Origin: Pseudomonadota bacterium
GTDB lineage: Bacteria > Desulfobacterota > Binatia > Binatales > Binataceae
Assembly: GCA_021324885.1 (NCBI GenBank)
Contig: JAJPIF010000004.1
Span: 1 to 64,000 of the forward strand
Length of the DNA stretch: 64,000 bases
Direction of reading: 5' to 3'
Below the pieces are notes generated by a model. It was not told the DNA's origin. It saw only the letters and a program-made list of their open reading frames with translations, and searched no databases. Positions 27,824 to 36,204 of the stretch are shown here, piece by piece. Every line of letters starts with the position of its first letter. The stretch's first letter is position 1. The translations under genes were made by a program, and so were the position numbers.

Positions 27824-28633
27824 TCAGGTGCCGCGCGGGTTAAGCACGCAGATCGCGTCGGGCTGCTCAATCAGGAGGATCAGGCTTTCCGTCAGGTAGA
27901 GCTTGTAATGGATCCCATCCTGATCGGTGTATCCTGCCATCAGATCCTGCCCGATAAGCAGGCGGCCGACGCGCGGATCGACCAGGACGCCGCCCTCGAT
28001 GCGCGCCTTGTACACGCCGCGCTCGCATAGCTTGCCGAGATGCTGAAGCTGAAGCAGGTCTGTGCCCGGATACGGGCGAAAAAGGCCGTTGTACAGAACG
28101 TGCGATAGCGCAAGGGCGTAGGGGCCGCGATAGCCGCGGGCATCGAGCGCATTGACACCAGCCAGCACATCATTGAGAGCCTGGTCGATATTGCTCCAGT
28201 CGCCGATCGTATGCTGGCTGCGGCCGTCCGCGTTCAGCAAACCGGGCAGACCGAAGTCCTTCTGGCCATAATAGATGAATTCTTCCTCCCGCCTGGCGAC
28301 CGCCTCGGCAGCGTCTTCCACCGGGCGCAGATTCAACGGTTGTCCCATCTCCTTATACGCCGCGATGCGCCGGATGCTCAGTTCGAAGCTCTTGCGCAGC
28401 ATGGGCACGGAAAGCGCGCGGCCCAAAACCGCACCGGCTTCTTCGGGCTTGGGCTGCCGGCAAAATTCGTCCTGCCCGACCTCGACCGCGGTGAATCCCA
28501 CGCCAAAAGGTCCCTGGACCTCCAAAAAGCGCCGGCCCGTTAGCACTTCACGAGCCGTTTTCACCGCTGCCTGGTCAATCAGGTCCCAGATATCCGAGTC
28601 GAACGGCGCCGCCTGACGATTGATGTAGCCCAT
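27824..28633 (-). CDS. enc: Family 1 encapsulin shell protein
   Basis: 269-residue encapsulin, an HK97-fold protein that self-assembles into an icosahedral protein nanocompartment. Recognisable blocks: an N-terminal helix and MGYINRQAAPFDSDIWDLID (the cargo-peptide binding region), ARREEEFIYYGQ (E-loop side), GRSQHTIGDWSNIDQALNDV, RGYRGPYALALSHVLYNGLF, and the A-domain ending DGIHYKLYLTESLILLIEQP. Length is in the normal range of about 265-285. It starts 3 nt after the stop of a ferritin-like cargo gene, which itself carries a cargo-loading peptide. The compartment probably stores iron or protects against oxidative damage. Confidence 0.95.
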   Translation of the reverse strand: MGYINRQAAPFDSDIWDLIDQAAVKTAREVLTGRRFLEVQGPFGVGFTAVEVGQDEFCRQPKPEEAGAVLGRALSVPMLRKSFELSIRRIAAYKEMGQPLNLRPVEDAAEAVARREEEFIYYGQKDFGLPGLLNADGRSQHTIGDWSNIDQALNDVLAGVNALDARGYRGPYALALSHVLYNGLFRPYPGTDLLQLQHLGKLCERGVYKARIEGGVLVDPRVGRLLIGQDLMAGYTDQDGIHYKLYLTESLILLIEQPDAICVLNPRGT

Positions 28634-28636
28634 GTC

Positions 28637-29020
28637 CTAGTCTCCTTTCATGGTCCCCACGGTCAGGCCGTTAGTACCAGGATGGCGACGTGGCGGGACC
28701 GGCGTCTGCGCCTGCTCCTCGGCTTTTTCGATTTCCGTAATCGGCTTTTCCTTGAACAGATAAACGCGCATGTTCCTGTCAAACAGCGGCACATGGCGCC
28801 GCAGCCATTCCAGCAGCATGCAGGCGTGCTCGATTTCTTCTCCCATATTGTGCAGCAGCACCGCTTTTAACGCCTCGTCCTCGACGGCGTCGGCGCGCTG
28901 CCGATACCAGTCGATGGCCTCGAGCTCCTCCTGAAGCGAGACCAACGCCTTGTGCGTGTTTTTGGTTTCGGCGGAGAGTTTGTCCTCCGCCTCATGATAT
29001 CCCAAACTGGCTCCAGCCAT
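28637..29020 (-). CDS. Encapsulated ferritin-like protein (EncFtn) with cargo peptide
   Basis: 127 residues. The two-helix EncFtn core (about 10-95) keeps every residue described for the Rhodospirillum rubrum protein at the same numbers: ferroxidase ligands E32, E62, H65 with Y39, and secondary metal-site residues E31, E34 and W38. A flexible proline-rich linker (about 100-116) leads to NGLTVGTMKGD (117-127), which matches cargo-loading peptides that dock into encapsulin shells. It should oxidise ferrous iron as a decamer inside the shell. AAAGGAG precedes the ATG. An 8-bp inverted repeat lies 18-45 nt upstream. Confidence 0.95.
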   Translation of the reverse strand: MAGASLGYHEAEDKLSAETKNTHKALVSLQEELEAIDWYRQRADAVEDEALKAVLLHNMGEEIEHACMLLEWLRRHVPLFDRNMRVYLFKEKPITEIEKAEEQAQTPVPPRRHPGTNGLTVGTMKGD

Positions 29021-29037
29021 GATTTCCGCTCCTTTCC

Positions 29038-29065
29038 GGATCAGGATTGGGTTAGCCCCTGATCC
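29038..29065 (-). promoter_or_regulatory. Inverted repeat upstream of the encapsulin operon
   Basis: GGATCAGG (29038-29045) and CCTGATCC (29058-29065) form a perfect 8-bp inverted repeat with a 12-nt centre, lying 18-45 nt before the EncFtn start. It could be a dimeric repressor operator overlapping the promoter, or an mRNA hairpin just upstream of the ribosome site. It does not match the Fur or Fnr consensus as far as I can tell. Confidence 0.45.
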
Positions 29066-29185
29066 TACTCGATCAAAGTTGGCTGGGATAGTTTGGCAGT
29101 TTTACCCTGGCGCGCATCAAGGAGGAACACGAACGGGGCCGCGCCTGCCATGCGACGGCGTTATTTAAGCGTCGTTGTGCTACCC

Positions 29186-29223
29186 AAAAAAAAGAACCAG
29201 CCCGATTGGGCCGGTTCTTTTTT
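29186..29223 (-). terminator. Rho-independent terminator after rplQ (alpha operon)
   Basis: Minus-strand stem AGAACCGGCCC and GGGCTGGTTCT, 11 pairs including one G-U, loop AATC, followed by eight T residues. The pairing is better on the minus strand than on the plus strand. It lies about 24 nt beyond the rplQ stop and closes the 32-kb ribosomal block. A T-run is also present on the other side, so it may work weakly in both directions. Confidence 0.92.
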
Positions 29224-29246
29224 GGTGGAGACTTGCCAAAAATGGC

Positions 29247-29663
29247 TCAGGAGAGGCCTTTTTCTTTCTTGGCCGCCTTTTTCCTGGGCTTTTTCGCGGC
29301 TGTGTCGGAGGTGCCGGTGAATTCGATCACCGACAGCGGGGCGGCGTCGCCGCGGCGGCGTTCGAACTTAATTACGCGCGTGTAGCCGCCGGCGCGCTCC
29401 TTGAACTGCGGCGCGATCTCGTCGAACAGTTTTTTGACTGCGTCGCGCGACTGCATAAACGCGAATGCCATCCGCCGGGCAGCCAGGTCGCCCTGCTTGC
29501 CCAGTGTAACCATCTTGTCGGCGAAGCGCCGCAGCTCTTTGGCCTTGGCGTCGGTCGTGGTGATCCGGCCATGACGGATCAGGCTCAGAACCATGTTGCG
29601 GAACAGGGCCTTGCGATGGGATGCGGTACGATTGAGCTTGCGGCCCGAGTTAAGGTGGCGCAT
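29247..29663 (-). CDS. rplQ: Ribosomal protein L17
   Basis: 138 residues starting [20 protein letters not shown], the highly conserved L17 N-terminus, with [19 protein letters not shown] following. L17 sits near the peptide exit tunnel of the 50S subunit. It has a lysine/alanine-rich C-terminal tail (about 120-138) as in many bacteria. It is the last gene of the alpha operon, 23 nt after rpoA and just before the terminator. Confidence 0.97.
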   Translation of the reverse strand: MRHLNSGRKLNRTASHRKALFRNMVLSLIRHGRITTTDAKAKELRRFADKMVTLGKQGDLAARRMAFAFMQSRDAVKKLFDEIAPQFKERAGGYTRVIKFERRRGDAAPLSVIEFTGTSDTAAKKPRKKAAKKEKGLS

Positions 29664-29686
29664 GAAAGACTATCTCCCGTCCCGGC

Positions 29687-30718
29687 TCAGGGTGACTCGC
29701 GCCGTTCCTGCTCTTCGCGCAGGCGGTCGAGTTCGCTGCGTGAGGGCAGGTTCTCCAGCCGCATCCCCAGCGACAGTCCCATATCGGCCAGGACCTCTTT
29801 AATTTCGGTCAGCGACTTGCGGCCGAAATTCTTGATTTTCAACATATCCTGCTCGGTGCGCTGCACCAGTTCACCGACGTATTTGATGTCGGCGTTCTGC
29901 AGGCCGTTAAACGCGCGCACCGAAATAGGCAGTCCCTCGACCGGGCGAAACAGATTCTCGTTAAGCGGTTCGGCCTGCCGCTCGACCCGTTCGCCCGCCG
30001 CCGGCGCCTCGGCCGCTTCCTCGGCCCCGGCGAAAATGGTCATCTGATCACGCAGCACGCGGGCGGCATAAGTCAGAGCGTCGCGCGGCGCAATCGACCC
30101 GTCGGTCCAGATCTCCAGGGTCAGGCGGTCGTAGTCCGTGCGCTGGCCGACGCGCGCGTTGGTAACGACGAAGTTCACCTTCTTGATCGGCGAGTAGATG
30201 GCATCCAGGCGAATCGTGCCGACCGGCTCCTCTTCGTCCTCGCTGCGTTCCGCCGGCACATAACCACGTCCCTGCCTGATCACCAGCTCCATATCCAGCA
30301 CCGCACCCTTGTCCAGCGTCGCGATATGCTGATCGGGAGTCAGGATTTCCAGGTTGGGCCCGCCGGTAATGTCCCGCGCATGCACCACCGCCTCGCCCGT
30401 GGCCTTGAGGGTCGCGGTCAACTGGTCTCCTTCATGCAGGCGCAGGCGCACTTCCTTCAGATTCAGGATGATGTCGGTTACGTCTTCCTTGACGCCCGGG
30501 ATAGTGGAGAATTCATGCAGCACACCCTGGATGCGGACGGCGTAGATCGAAAAGCCGGGCAGCGAGGAAAGCAGGATGCGCCGCAGCGCGTTGCCGATCG
30601 TGATGCCGTAGCCGCGTTCGAACGGTTCGCCGACAAAACGCCCGTAAGTGGGTGTGAGTTCCTTCTCGTCGAACTCGATCGCCTTGGGTTTGATTAGATT
30701 GTGCCAATCGTTTTGCAT
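29687..30718 (-). CDS. rpoA: RNA polymerase alpha subunit
   Basis: 343 residues. The N-terminal dimerisation domain (about 1-235) contains [20 protein letters not shown]; a linker rich in alanine and glutamate (about 240-262) follows; the C-terminal domain carries [20 protein letters not shown] and [14 protein letters not shown], the helices that contact UP elements and activators. ATG 30718 ([12 protein letters not shown]) is the conserved start; an in-frame extension upstream lies in the gap after rpsD. The alpha dimer seeds assembly of the polymerase with RpoB and RpoC encoded farther along the same block. Confidence 0.97.
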   Translation of the reverse strand: MQNDWHNLIKPKAIEFDEKELTPTYGRFVGEPFERGYGITIGNALRRILLSSLPGFSIYAVRIQGVLHEFSTIPGVKEDVTDIILNLKEVRLRLHEGDQLTATLKATGEAVVHARDITGGPNLEILTPDQHIATLDKGAVLDMELVIRQGRGYVPAERSEDEEEPVGTIRLDAIYSPIKKVNFVVTNARVGQRTDYDRLTLEIWTDGSIAPRDALTYAARVLRDQMTIFAGAEEAAEAPAAGERVERQAEPLNENLFRPVEGLPISVRAFNGLQNADIKYVGELVQRTEQDMLKIKNFGRKSLTEIKEVLADMGLSLGMRLENLPSRSELDRLREEQERRESP

Positions 30719-30780
30719 CTGTTTCTCGACTTGGATGCCGCACGCCGCGTGCGGCATCCCTCAGCTTCCTGCCGTATCTC

Positions 30781-31407
30781 CTACTTGGAATAATGCTCGA
30801 CAATCAGTTTTTCGCTGATTGGGATGGTTATATCGGCGCGCGCTGGCAGCGAACGCAGCGAGCCCCGGAACTGATCGCGCTCCAGCGCGATCCAGGGCGG
30901 TGTACCGCGACGCTGCGACAGTTCGATCGCTTCGATGATCGTTTTCACCTGCCGGCTTCCCTCGGCCACGCTGACCACGTTACCCACCTCCACCAGGTAG
31001 GAAGGCAGGTTGACGACCCTGCCATCCACCGCGATGTGGCCATGGCGGACCAGCTGGCGCGCCTGAGCCCGCGAATTGGCGAACCCCAGCCGATACACGA
31101 CGTTATCCAGCCGCCGTTCGAGCAGCACTAGCAGGTTCTCGCCGGTGATTCCTGTGGTGCGCTCGGCCAAATCGAAATAATGCGCAAACTCAGTCTCAAG
31201 CAAGCAGTAAATCCGCTTGACCTTCTGCTTTTCGCGCAACCGGATCGAAAATTCCGAAAAGCGCGCGCGTCCCTGACCGTGGGCGCCAGGCGGATAATTG
31301 CGCCGCTCGATTGCGCATTTGTCGGTGTAACAACGCTCACCCTTTAGGAACAATTTGAGTCCCTCGCGCCGGCACATCCTGCACACGGGACCTAGATATC
31401 TAGCCAC
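30781..31407 (-). CDS. rpsD: Ribosomal protein S4
   Basis: 208 residues. It retains the zinc-binding cysteine form: C9-x2-C12 and C26-x4-C31 within the first 31 residues (GPVCRMCRREG, GERCYTDKCAIE), a C+ paralogue. The S4 RNA-binding domain is at about 95-160 (RRLDNVVYRLGFANSRAQAR). S4 nucleates 16S rRNA folding and, in many bacteria, represses its own operon, here rpsM-rpsK-rpsD-rpoA-rplQ. No S4 operator structure was identified. Confidence 0.97.
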   Translation of the reverse strand: MARYLGPVCRMCRREGLKLFLKGERCYTDKCAIERRNYPPGAHGQGRARFSEFSIRLREKQKVKRIYCLLETEFAHYFDLAERTTGITGENLLVLLERRLDNVVYRLGFANSRAQARQLVRHGHIAVDGRVVNLPSYLVEVGNVVSVAEGSRQVKTIIEAIELSQRRGTPPWIALERDQFRGSLRSLPARADITIPISEKLIVEHYSK

Positions 31408-31437
31408 TGGTCGTAATCCTTTTTCGCGCTTGCCCGT

Positions 31438-31878
31438 TTACACGCGACGTCGTTTGGGCGGCCGGCATCCGTTATGAGGAATCGGAGTCACATCCTTGAT
31501 CGAACTGACGTTGAGTCCCGCGCCCTGCAGCGCGCGCACGGCCGACTCGCGCCCACCCCCCGGACCTTTGACATAAACAGTCACCGAGCGCATGCCCACG
31601 TCGGCTGCCTTGCGCGCCGCCGCGTCGGCCGCCATCTGGGCGGCGAACGGCGTGCCTTTGCGCGAGCCCTTGAAGCCGACCGCGCCCGCACTCGACCAGG
31701 CAACGACCATACCCTGTGGATCCGTGATCGTTACCAGCGTGTTATTGAAGGTGGCATGAATATGCGCCACGCCTTCAGGCACGCTGCGCTTGATTCTTCT
31801 GCGCCGCGGCGCGGCGGCACCGTCGCCCGCGGGCGGCTTCGCCGCTGGTTCTTTGGTTCTCTTACCTTCCTCTGCCAT
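31438..31878 (-). CDS. rpsK: Ribosomal protein S11
   Basis: 146 residues, about 17 longer than usual because of an N-terminal tail ([20 protein letters not shown]) rich in lysine, proline and alanine before the core [19 protein letters not shown]. The core keeps the conserved [18 protein letters not shown] and the C-terminal [12 protein letters not shown]11 lines the platform near the mRNA exit on the 30S subunit. It is located between rpsM and rpsD. Confidence 0.97.
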   Translation of the reverse strand: MAEEGKRTKEPAAKPPAGDGAAAPRRRRIKRSVPEGVAHIHATFNNTLVTITDPQGMVVAWSSAGAVGFKGSRKGTPFAAQMAADAAARKAADVGMRSVTVYVKGPGGGRESAVRALQGAGLNVSSIKDVTPIPHNGCRPPKRRRV

Positions 31879-31929
31879 CTAATCTCGCTCGATCTTCACC
31901 GGGCGGCGCGCAGGACCACGCCGCCAGAA

Positions 31930-32310
31930 TTAACCTTTGGGCGGCGCCTGCTTCTTGCCCGCAACCACCTTGCGCGGTCCCTTGCGGGTGCGCGCGTTGG
32001 TATGAGTACGCTGGCCGCGCACCGGCAATCCCCGCCGATGGCGCAGGCCGCGATAGCAGCCCAGATCCATCAGACGCTTGACCGCCTGCTGAACGTCACG
32101 GCGCAAATCGCCCTCGACCTTGTAGGAATTGTCGATGATCTGCCGGATCCGGACCTGTTCGTCGTCGGTTACATCATCGGTCTTCTTGCTCGGATCCACT
32201 CTGGCCTCCGCCAGAATCTTGCGGGCGGAACTGGGGCCGATACCATAGATATAGGTCAGCGCGACTTCCATGCGCTTGGCTTTGGGTAACTCAACGCCGG
32301 CGACTCGCAT
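31930..32310 (-). CDS. rpsM: Ribosomal protein S13
   Basis: 126 residues with [20 protein letters not shown] at the N-terminus, a helix-two-turn-helix, and the basic C-terminal tail [20 protein letters not shown] that reaches the P-site tRNA. S13 forms bridges to the 50S subunit in the head of the 30S. First gene of the alpha operon, 9 nt after rpmJ. Confidence 0.97.
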   Translation of the reverse strand: MRVAGVELPKAKRMEVALTYIYGIGPSSARKILAEARVDPSKKTDDVTDDEQVRIRQIIDNSYKVEGDLRRDVQQAVKRLMDLGCYRGLRHRRGLPVRGQRTHTNARTRKGPRKVVAGKKQAPPKG

Positions 32311-32319
32311 CGCTCCCTC

Positions 32320-32436
32320 CTAGCCTTGACGTTGCTTGTGCCGGGGATTGGAGGAGCAGATAATTCTCACTACTCCCTGCCGGCGCACCACTTTGCAGTT
32401 CTTGCAGATACGTTTAACTGATGCACGGACTTTCAC
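32320..32436 (-). CDS. rpmJ: Ribosomal protein L36
   Basis: 38 residues from a GTG start: [20 protein letters not shown] followed by [18 protein letters not shown]. The zinc ligands C11, C14, C27 and H33 are all present, so this is the zinc-containing C+ form. It is too short for most ORF thresholds but is in the conserved place between infA and rpsM. L36 stabilises 23S rRNA near the GTPase-associated centre. Confidence 0.95.
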   Translation of the reverse strand: MKVRASVKRICKNCKVVRRQGVVRIICSSNPRHKQRQG

Positions 32437-32467
32437 TTGCCTGCCTCGAATGTCGCCTGGGTTCTCG

Positions 32468-32686
32468 TTAACGCATGCGGTAGGTGATCCGGCCGCGCGT
32501 CAGGTCGTAAGGGGACAGTTCCACCGTTACCTTGTCGCCGGGCAGGATCTTGATGTAATGCATACGCATCTTGCCCGAAATATGGGCCAGCACACGATGG
32601 CCATTTTCGAGCGAGACCCGGAACATGGCGTTAGGCAGGGCCTCAAGGACCGTGCCGGAAACTTCGATTGCATCACCTTTTGACAT
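32468..32686 (-). CDS. infA: Translation initiation factor IF-1
   Basis: 72 residues, a single OB-fold S1-like domain: [20 protein letters not shown], then [20 protein letters not shown] and the C-terminal [17 protein letters not shown]-1 occupies the ribosomal A site during initiation together with IF-2 and IF-3. Located 12 nt after map; map-infA-rpmJ is a common order outside Gammaproteobacteria. Confidence 0.97.
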   Translation of the reverse strand: MSKGDAIEVSGTVLEALPNAMFRVSLENGHRVLAHISGKMRMHYIKILPGDKVTVELSPYDLTRGRITYRMR

Positions 32687-32698
32687 CTAAATAAGAGC

Positions 32699-33463
32699 TT
32701 AATTCAGTTCGGTTAAAATTTGCGGCCCTTCATCGGTTATCGCGACGGAATGTTCGAAATGGGCTGAAAGCTTTCCGTCGGCGGTCACCGCCGTCCAGCC
32801 ATCTTTCAGGATTTTCAGCCGCGCGGTGCCTTCATTAACCATCGGCTCGATCGCCAGAACCATCCCGGCCTGCAGGCGCGGGTTAGGCATCCCGCGCGCG
32901 AAATAATTGGGCACCTGCGGATCTTCATGCAAACTGCGGCCGATTCCATGCCCGGCAAAATCCTCCACGACCGCGAATCCCGCGGCCTCGGCGGTCTTCT
33001 GCACGGCGCACGAAATATCGCTCATCCGATTGCCGACTCGCGCCTGCTCGATTGCCGCGTAAAGCGACCGGCGCGTCACTTCCATCAGCTTGAGCGCCCG
33101 GCCGGAAACCTTCCCCACCGGCACCGTGATCGCTGCATCGCCAAAAAACCCATCATACACCACGCCAAAATCCAGGCTAACGATGTCGCCGGCCTTGATC
33201 TTGCGCCCCGATGGTATGCCATGAACGATCTCCTCGTTGATCGAGACACACAGCGTCTTCGGATAAGTTACTCCGCGCGGACAGTAGCCTTTGAAGGCGG
33301 GCCGCGCGCCAGCTTCCAGCGTCCGCCGCTCGGCCAGGGCATCGAGTTCGTCGGTGGTCACACCGGGCGCGACCATGGTGCGCAGCTCGGCGAGAATCTC
33401 CGCCACGATCCGGCTCGCCTTGCGCATCACAGACAACTCCTCAGGGCTTTTGAGCACAACCAC
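32699..33463 (-). CDS. map: Methionine aminopeptidase, type I
   Basis: 254 residues. The pita-bread fold carries the five metal ligands: D in SLDFGVVYDGFFGDAAIT (two aspartates), H in GHGIGRSLHEDPQVPNY, E in MVLAIEPMVNEG and E in AHFEHSVAITDEGPQIL. It removes the initiator methionine from nascent chains. No N-terminal zinc-finger or linker extension, so type Ia. The 5' end overlaps the 3' end of adk by 23 nt in another frame, which suggests coupled translation. Confidence 0.97.
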   Translation of the reverse strand: MVVLKSPEELSVMRKASRIVAEILAELRTMVAPGVTTDELDALAERRTLEAGARPAFKGYCPRGVTYPKTLCVSINEEIVHGIPSGRKIKAGDIVSLDFGVVYDGFFGDAAITVPVGKVSGRALKLMEVTRRSLYAAIEQARVGNRMSDISCAVQKTAEAAGFAVVEDFAGHGIGRSLHEDPQVPNYFARGMPNPRLQAGMVLAIEPMVNEGTARLKILKDGWTAVTADGKLSAHFEHSVAITDEGPQILTELN

Positions 33464-34118
33464 CCTTGGTGGAAACCTCCTCGATCGCCGATTTTATCCG
33501 GTGATATATGTCCTCCAGAGATCCTACTCCATCGATACGCTTGAGCAGACCCCGGTCCTGATAGTAATTGAGCAGGGGCCGGGTCTGGGTATCATAAACT
33601 TCCAGCCGCATCTTTACCGTATCTTCGGCGTCGTCGTCGCGCTGATACAGTTCGCCGTTGCATTTGTTGCACAGGCCGACGTTGCGCGGCGGATCGAAAA
33701 TCGTATGGTACATCGCTCCGCAGTTTTTGCAGGTGCGCCGCCCCGAGATACGTTTGATAATCTCCTGCTCAGGGACGATCAGGGCCACCACCAGGTCGAG
33801 CCCCTGACCGTTGCGCTCAAGCATCTCGTGCAGCGCCTCGGCCTGGGCCAACGTGCGCGGGAAACCGTCCAAAATGAAGCCTCTGGCGGCGTCCGGATCA
33901 CGCAGGCGTTCTTCAATTAATTTAAGCACGAGTTCGTCGGGCACCAGCGTCCCCTGGTCCATATAGCGCTTCGCTTCCAGACCAAGCGAGGTCTTGTTGC
34001 GCACCGCCGCCCGCAACAGGTCTCCACTCGCAATCTGGGGAGCCTTCAGCTCTTCCTGCAGGCGCTGAGCCTGGGTTCCTTTCCCCGCTCCAGGTGGACC
34101 AAGTAATACCAGCCGCAC
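33441..34118 (-). CDS. adk: Adenylate kinase
   Basis: 225 residues from a GTG start (VRLVLLGPPGAGKGTQAQRL). Walker A GPPGAGKGT at about 7-15, the DGFPRT motif at about 84-89 and a LID with four zinc-type cysteines (CKNCGAMYHT and CNKCNG), the long zinc-LID form. It interconverts ATP, ADP and AMP. The GTG lies only two bases after the secY stop, and the end overlaps map, so the three genes form one coupled unit. An in-frame region upstream lies inside secY and is not part of the protein. Confidence 0.96.
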   Translation of the reverse strand: MRLVLLGPPGAGKGTQAQRLQEELKAPQIASGDLLRAAVRNKTSLGLEAKRYMDQGTLVPDELVLKLIEERLRDPDAARGFILDGFPRTLAQAEALHEMLERNGQGLDLVVALIVPEQEIIKRISGRRTCKNCGAMYHTIFDPPRNVGLCNKCNGELYQRDDDAEDTVKMRLEVYDTQTRPLLNYYQDRGLLKRIDGVGSLEDIYHRIKSAIEEVSTKGGCAQKP

Positions 34119-34120
34119 TG

Positions 34121-35425
34121 TTAGCCCTTTCTCGACTTGACGCGGCCCCGCCGCATAAAGCCCTCGTAATTGCGCGTCAGCAGGTGAGTCTCCATCTGCG
34201 CGATGGTGTCGAGAGCGACTCCGACGACAATCAGCAGCGCGGTGCCGCCAAAATAGAATGGCACGTTGAACTGCTCGATCATGATCGTAGGCAGCACGCA
34301 CACGGCGCTCACGTAAATCGCACCTCCCAAGGTAATCCGCGATAGCACCCGGTCGATATACTCAGCGGTATAGCGTCCGGGACGGATACCCGGGATAAAC
34401 CCGCCGTATCTCTTGAGGTTGTCTGCCACGTCCACCGGATTGAACGTCACCGCGGTGTAGAAGTAGGTAAAAAAGATAATCAGGATCACGTAGATGACGT
34501 CGTAAAACCAGCCGCCCGGCGTGAGCAGCGACGAATATTGCTTGAGCTGCGGCACAAAAGTCGCCAGCGTTGCGGGGAATACCAGGATCGAGGACGCAAA
34601 AATCGGCGGGATAACGCCGGAGGTGTTGATCTTGAGCGGCAGATGCGAAGTCTGGCCGCCGTAGATTCGCCGCCCCACCACACGCTTGGCGTACTGCACC
34701 GGGATCCGGCGCTGCGCGGTCTCGATATTGACGATTACCGCGGTAACCGCTATCGCCACCGCCAGCACGAACAGCAGCACGAAGAGGCTCATCTCGCCTT
34801 CCCGCACGAACTGAACCGTAGTCCCCAACGCGCTGGGCAGGCGCGCCACAATCCCCGCCATGATAATCAGCGAGATACCGTTGCCGATGCCGCGTTCGGT
34901 GATCTGTTCGCCCATCCACATGATAAACATGGTGCCTGCAGTAAGGGTCAGCACCGTCACCAGGCGGAAGGACCATCCCGGGTTGTACACCACCGACCCC
35001 CCACCTGGCGCCTGGATTTTCTCCAGTGAGATTGCGATCATCAGGCCCTGAACGATCGACAGCGCCACCGTTCCGTAGCGCGTATATTGAGTGATCTTGC
35101 GCCGTCCCGCCTCACCTTCCTTGTAGAGTTCGTCGAGATAAGGCGATGCGACCTTCAGTAAATCGAGAATGATGGCGACCGAAATGTAGGGCATGATGCC
35201 CAGGGCGAAGACCGAGAACCGTTCCAATGCCCCGCCGGAAAACAGGTTGATCCAGCCGAACAGAGTGCTCCGCGCGGCATCGAAGAACGACGCCAAAGCC
35301 TGTCCGTCAATCCCCGGCGTCGGCACAGCCACCCCGATACGGTAGATGGCCAGCATCATCGCGGTGAAAAACAACCGCTTGCGCAGTTCGGGGATGCGCG
35401 AAGCGTTGGAAAAACCCTCTATCAT
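34121..35425 (-). CDS. secY: Preprotein translocase subunit SecY
   Basis: 434 residues with ten predicted membrane helices, the channel of the SecYEG translocon. Recognisable segments: [16 protein letters not shown] (after helix 1), the plug region [37 protein letters not shown], and the cytoplasmic loops [13 protein letters not shown] and [21 protein letters not shown] needed for SecA and ribosome contact. The nearest GGAG lies 13 nt before the ATG, rather far, within a run of three similar motifs. SecE is encoded at the far end of the same block. Confidence 0.97.
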   Translation of the reverse strand: MIEGFSNASRIPELRKRLFFTAMMLAIYRIGVAVPTPGIDGQALASFFDAARSTLFGWINLFSGGALERFSVFALGIMPYISVAIILDLLKVASPYLDELYKEGEAGRRKITQYTRYGTVALSIVQGLMIAISLEKIQAPGGGSVVYNPGWSFRLVTVLTLTAGTMFIMWMGEQITERGIGNGISLIIMAGIVARLPSALGTTVQFVREGEMSLFVLLFVLAVAIAVTAVIVNIETAQRRIPVQYAKRVVGRRIYGGQTSHLPLKINTSGVIPPIFASSILVFPATLATFVPQLKQYSSLLTPGGWFYDVIYVILIIFFTYFYTAVTFNPVDVADNLKRYGGFIPGIRPGRYTAEYIDRVLSRITLGGAIYVSAVCVLPTIMIEQFNVPFYFGGTALLIVVGVALDTIAQMETHLLTRNYEGFMRRGRVKSRKG

Positions 35426-35436
35426 CTAAACGGCAG

Positions 35437-35476
35437 AACTCCTTTAAAAGGCGCAACTCCTTAAAAGCAAAACTCC
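35437..35476 (-). repeat. Three GGAGTT-containing repeats before secY
   Basis: On the minus strand GGAGTT occurs at 35476-35471, 35460-35455 and 35442-35437, spaced 16 and 18 nt, each followed by a pyrimidine/TTTTAA-type spacer (GGAGTTTTGCTTTTAA, GGAGTTGCGCCTTTTAAA, GGAGTTCTGCC). They fill almost the whole rplO-secY gap. All three are ribosome-binding-site-like. They may be a tandem duplication. Confidence 0.75.
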
Positions 35477-35974
35477 TCAAACCGCAGAATCTGTTGGTGA
35501 AACTGCCGAAGCCGTGGAACTCCTGATGATCTCGGCGGTGCCGCCCGCCGCGACGATCTTCTCCTGAGCGCTTTTGGAAAAGGCGTGGGCACGGATCGTA
35601 AGGGCGCCCGATAAGCTGCCGTTACCCAGCACCTTAACCTGTTTGCCGGCGCGCACCAAGCCCCGCTGCGCCATCGCGCAAGGGTCAACCGTGGCGCCCG
35701 GCTCGAACACTCCAAGCCGCTCCAGATTAACGCAACAAAACTCCAGCCGCGCGCGTTCATTGGCCAGCAATCGGCGAAATCCGCGTTTGGGCAGACGGCG
35801 CTGAAGCGGCATCTGACCGCCTTCGTACCCAGGCGGAGTGTTGCCGCCGGTGCGCGAGCCTTTGCCTTTATGCCCGCGACCCGAGGTCTTACCGTGACCG
35901 GAACCGATTCCCCGGCCCAAGCGCTTGATCCGGCGAGTCGAGCCTTGCGCAGGATGTAAGTCTGACAATTTCAT
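35477..35974 (-). CDS. rplO: Ribosomal protein L15
   Basis: 165 residues. The N-terminal glycine-rich extended region is typical: MKLSDLHPAQGSTRRIKRLG, then GSGHGKTSGRGHKGKGSRTG and PGYEGGQMPLQRRLPKRGF. The C-terminal globular part is followed by a serine/threonine-rich tail (RSSTASAVSPTDSAV) that is longer than usual. L15 binds 23S rRNA late in 50S assembly. It lies before secY in the spc operon order. Confidence 0.97.
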   Translation of the reverse strand: MKLSDLHPAQGSTRRIKRLGRGIGSGHGKTSGRGHKGKGSRTGGNTPPGYEGGQMPLQRRLPKRGFRRLLANERARLEFCCVNLERLGVFEPGATVDPCAMAQRGLVRAGKQVKVLGNGSLSGALTIRAHAFSKSAQEKIVAAGGTAEIIRSSTASAVSPTDSAV

Positions 35975-36007
35975 TGATCGATATTTGTTCCGAAATCCAC
36001 GGTCCGT

Positions 36008-36199
36008 CTATTCCTTGCCCTCGCCCAATTCAACCACCAAATGGGAGACGCGGCGCAGCATCCCTTCGACCATCGGCGTGCGCGCCAGCTCCCGTTCACG
36101 CCCGACCCGGGTAAGGCCCAGACCGCGCAGGGTCTCGCGCACGCGTTGGGTGGTGCCGATGGGGCTGCGTACCAGCTTGATTCGAATTCTATCCGCCAT
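36008..36199 (-). CDS. rpmD: Ribosomal protein L30
   Basis: 63 residues from ATG 36199 (MADRIRIKLVRSPIGTTQRV), with the conserved GLTRVGRERELARTPMVEGM. A GTG at 36208 overlaps the rpsE stop as GTGA and would add three residues; either start would be translationally coupled to rpsE. L30 is absent from some bacterial lineages, so its presence is mildly informative. Confidence 0.95.
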   Translation of the reverse strand: MADRIRIKLVRSPIGTTQRVRETLRGLGLTRVGRERELARTPMVEGMLRRVSHLVVELGEGKE

Positions 36200-36204
36200 C
36201 ACCC

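Noticed and set aside
29038-29090. Fnr-type box upstream of EncFtn (TTGATC...GATCAG)
   Set aside because: Half-sites do not have the TTGAT-N4-ATCAA spacing; only the GGATCAGG repeat is convincing.
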